Of a stretch of DNA of 17,237 bases, positions 15,501-17,237 are shown piece after piece. The notes beneath the pieces are model-generated. The model saw only the letters and a list, made by a program, of their open reading frames with translations. It was not told the DNA's origin and did not search any database. A program made the position numbers and the translations under genes. This DNA is from Actinomycetes bacterium (GTDB taxonomy: Bacteria; Actinomycetota; Acidimicrobiia; Spongiisociales; UBA5794): assembly GCA_023336875.1 (NCBI GenBank), contig JAMBLH010000090.1:1-17237 (forward strand), in the 5' to 3' direction. Numbering within the stretch: the first letter of the stretch is position 1; each line of letters starts with the position of its first letter.

Positions 15501-16256
15501 ACCGCTCACAGCAGGGATGACACATGCACCTCCCTCGGTGCCTTTGAAGGACAGATGGACGGTGTTGACCAGTCAGTGTCGCTCGCCGCTACGCAAGACC
15601 TCGGAGACTATCTGTGCGAGAACCAGGACATCAAGCTCTCAACCGCAATAATGCTTTCGGCGCGTTTCCCGGTTATTACACCTTCGGGCCGTATCGGCGG
15701 TGGGCTGTCGGACTGTGACGAAGGTCCGAATCAGGCGTTCGTAGTCGATGGGGGCTATCTCGACGGCTCAGGGGCCGGGACGGTTACCGAACTGTGGCAC
15801 CGGATTGAGGGCTTCGTTGACGCCTTCAACGGATCGCATCCGGCGTGTGTTGTTCCGTTCCTGATCCAGATCGACAACGGATACGAGAACCCGCGTGCAT
15901 CCGTGCAGGGCACTTCTCCAACGGAGGTCCTTGTGCCACTTCAGACAATATTCAACAGCCAGTTCGGACGCATTGCGAACGAGCGAGAACAAGCTGCGAT
16001 CGAGTTCGATCAGCCGTTGTTGCTTGGCGGAGCGGCTATCGGCGTATATACCCCTGAGGGGATCGAGATCACAAGTCGATATGCACGCATCACAACGCGA
16101 GCCCATCCGGGAATCCAGGCGCCGTTGGGGTGGACGCTGTCGGATGCGTCCTTCGATGACCTCCGCTCGCAGTTGACGATCGAGGAGAATGCGACGGAGC
16201 TTTCTGAAATCCAGACCTGGTTGAGCGGAGATCTCACCTGCGTCGGTACGAGCTAG
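12558..16256 (+). CDS. Polytopic membrane protein with C-terminal patatin-like hydrolase domain
   Basis: This 1232-residue protein has about 20 hydrophobic segments between residues 14 and about 770, then a patatin domain (about 810-1190). The domain shows SSGGGVR (oxyanion loop, 819-825), GVSGG with nucleophile Ser864, and VVDGG with Asp1064, the Ser-Asp dyad of patatins. Patatins hydrolyse acyl esters of phospholipids or other lipids. The loop before the last membrane segment is basic (RTKPPKILAAFRLKR), and eight Cys occur in the C-terminal domain against about one in the membrane part. Both suggest an extracytoplasmic, disulfide-bonded domain. The ATG at 12558 is chosen over an in-frame ATG at 12486 because GGGAGG precedes it and a membrane-leading N terminus follows. 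An acyltransferase gene starts 9 bases after the stop. The substrate is unknown. Confidence 0.88.
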   Translation: MESSGRRQGIVSHPLVWFAAMVVPILVFIFTQLDFIQNADGWFLRGVTSWDLGKKDIVADIFAPAWILSIIVVAALTRRLLDRYSEDPDHGTAVSIEGQLMSESSARLTTWLATIGAFVILIMSWTREWVRFDELPSAFWYVSTILIVMVLLVIPVWWVRHGLFDEIHDVVASSSLAGRIDSYVFGLGDEGRSRWILIVTFAGITGMVAWIALGQLDALLAGMHPSGGARVGINGLASVLEFDLSQKPTEIAERVGDWHTYSSGIGPEFASALVVSFLYLLVDSLIFVPAYVVGFGILLLHARRTQPESLDQNAARSYQLLIGIGVAMLLIMASADVIENLMTWIVVRAAWFTPDTITNWTVRLMWFAAAFRTIALVSLVAVAILTIAFRSRTYRWLGDALVAVRGQLLVIVFVAVVLALAQTEDVVRRWTVSVAFLTVAMVTALAVLVHWTATRSFALLRDENRAVQDGAEVEPATVSLPWGRSRIRLRSAVVTGIFALAGIQIILAGIVGVVAGLGFTVPTLMIAVLWLFGVPLPVGPFERGDRTVQETIKRWFPRILGSSLYLILGLSVLRSAVAQLVYARHGDIWLVFCVLPFLVGVYRIHTKSWTSMGGIELVVIGGVSAFGGVLWILRSNPELSPVALTFLGLMILFGAMPFYYSYDPGSLPSRLVQKKLPGLRTEPLVFVGASVAGVTGVALIVFPLSVAERIGTVAVVLLGGMLFAGFAAAAVRFAERTKPPKILAAFRLKRTPVFGFTFVWLLLAGLASTGASNDVSVIRSAVTGSDRVVTMDDVWSRWSVQNINEPAGGEVLPLVFIASSGGGVRAAAWTSYVMDCLFVNSLDMDGCVAAIDGASPIVLMSGVSGGSLGLATWTASTLVPPDEGSGDWVKRRLGDDYLASTMAWLLLVDTPRSFIGFGPAVRGRAEVMELAWEASWGDYGSRYLSGGIFEQWARYESVPFTLFNGTSVNDPCRFNISVLSSTAHSRDDTCTSLGAFEGQMDGVDQSVSLAATQDLGDYLCENQDIKLSTAIMLSARFPVITPSGRIGGGLSDCDEGPNQAFVVDGGYLDGSGAGTVTELWHRIEGFVDAFNGSHPACVVPFLIQIDNGYENPRASVQGTSPTEVLVPLQTIFNSQFGRIANEREQAAIEFDQPLLLGGAAIGVYTPEGIEITSRYARITTRAHPGIQAPLGWTLSDASFDDLRSQLTIEENATELSEIQTWLSGDLTCVGTS

Positions 16257-16265
16257 GGGTCGGTT

Positions 16266-17237
16266 GTGAAGAAATACCTGACATACACGAAACGAATCGC
16301 CGATTCCACTCCTGCCTCACGAAATCGTGTGGTTGACACGGTCCGGGCTGTGGCGATCATCGTCGTTGTGCTCGGTCATTGGCTCGCGGCATCGATCTGG
16401 TTGCGAGCCGATGGCGACATCCAATTGATGAACTCGCTCGAGTGGATCCCGTACGCCGGTTGGGTCACGTGGATCGTCCAAGTGATGCCGATCTTCTTTC
16501 TTGTGGGTGGATATACGAACGGGAGGGCTCTCGCCGCTGCTGGAGCAGATGGAGTCAACTACGAGGACTGGGTCACGAGACGGGTGCGGCGGCTATTCAC
16601 GCCGGTGATACCACTTCTCGTTGTTTGGACGTTGCTTATCGTGGTGCTCGGGCCGTTTATCCCCAACGACGTCGTCCGTGCAGGGGCGATGTCGGCAACG
16701 GTGCCGCTGTGGTTCATTGCTGTCTACGTGATGATCACTGCTCTTGCTCCTGTGACATACCGATGGTGGGCATCTGCGGGCCTCAGATCGTTCATCATGT
16801 TGTGTTCGATCGCCATAGTTGTCGATGTTCTTCGTTTCACCCTCGACGTTTCTGGTATTGGCTGGTTGAACTTCTTGTTTGTTTGGGCCGCTGTGCATCA
16901 GCTTGGCTACTGGTGGGCGTCACGCGAAATTGACGGACGGGCGGTCTCGGTTTCGTCGGGTCTGCTCATCGCAGGCGTCTCACTCACAGCGTTGATCCTT
17001 CTCACTGGCATTGGCTGGTATCCGGTAGCCATGGTCGGTGTTCCAGGATCCGAACTCACGAACATGACACCCCCGACATTCGCCATCGCGCTGCTTGGAT
17101 TTGTTCAGGCCGGACTGATATGGGCTGGGAGCACGTCGATCAATCGGTTCGCCCATCGCGAAGGCCCCTGGCATGTTGTCGTTGCTGTGTCAGGGGTGAT
17201 CATGACGATCTATCTCTGGCATCTAACGGCCATGACG
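16266..17237 (+). CDS. Acyltransferase-3 family membrane protein, 3' end cut by the window
   Basis: The first 324 residues are present, open to the window end. After a short basic N terminus comes RVVDTVRAVAIIVVVLGHWL, with the R-x10-H signature of acyltransferase-3 proteins (Arg27, His38). Eight or nine further hydrophobic segments follow, including MPIFFLVGGY near 74-83, the second conserved patch of the family. These enzymes move acyl groups across the membrane onto sugars, lipids or antibiotics. GTG is the start, with AGGGG 6 bases before it and only 9 bases from the patatin stop, so the two are almost certainly one operon. The acceptor cannot be told from sequence. Confidence 0.88.
   Translation, partial: MKKYLTYTKRIADSTPASRNRVVDTVRAVAIIVVVLGHWLAASIWLRADGDIQLMNSLEWIPYAGWVTWIVQVMPIFFLVGGYTNGRALAAAGADGVNYEDWVTRRVRRLFTPVIPLLVVWTLLIVVLGPFIPNDVVRAGAMSATVPLWFIAVYVMITALAPVTYRWWASAGLRSFIMLCSIAIVVDVLRFTLDVSGIGWLNFLFVWAAVHQLGYWWASREIDGRAVSVSSGLLIAGVSLTALILLTGIGWYPVAMVGVPGSELTNMTPPTFAIALLGFVQAGLIWAGSTSINRFAHREGPWHVVVAVSGVIMTIYLWHLTAMT

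Overview
The window is bacterial chromosome from an actinobacterium. I infer a less-studied class such as Acidimicrobiia rather than a mycobacterium or streptomycete. The main evidence is the order mutY-pknB-pbpA-rodA-pstP-fhaB-fhaA on the minus strand with a divergent tRNA-Leu beyond it. The pknB-pbpA-rodA-pstP-fhaB-fhaA block is the classic actinobacterial cell-wall growth and phospho-signalling cluster. GC is moderately high by eye (not computed). Genes are tightly packed, many with 4-base ATGA or GTGA overlaps.

Positions 1-7545, minus strand, read right to left. FhaA and FhaB are FHA phospho-threonine readers, PstP is a PP2C phosphatase, RodA is a SEDS glycan polymerase, PbpA is its class B transpeptidase partner, and PknB is a receptor kinase with six PASTA domains. 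MutY, a DNA repair glycosylase, overlaps the end of pknB and runs off the window. Together they couple sensing of peptidoglycan to lateral wall synthesis. The set is reduced: there is no pknA, PstP has no membrane anchor or outer tail, and FhaA lacks the long linker seen in Mycobacterium.

Positions 7546-11158, plus strand. A short divergent spacer is followed by tRNA-Leu(CAG). A membrane-anchored protein with a CARDB-like domain starts two bases after the tRNA. Then come a DUF4446 protein, seryl-tRNA synthetase and a MenG/UbiE-type methyltransferase, nearly end to end. Two hairpins with GAA loops close this run.

Positions 11159-12410, minus strand. A complete large-type signal recognition particle RNA (Alu plus S domain, about 272 nt) lies downstream of a hormone-sensitive-lipase-type alpha/beta hydrolase, apparently with its own promoter.

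Positions 12411-17237, plus strand. A 147-base divergent spacer is followed by a 1232-residue protein with about 20 membrane segments and a C-terminal patatin-like hydrolase domain. An acyltransferase-3 membrane protein follows 9 bases later and is cut by the window edge. Charge distribution and eight cysteines suggest that the patatin domain faces outside. The pair therefore looks like an envelope lipid or glycan acyl-remodelling unit (inference), and it is the least familiar part of the window.
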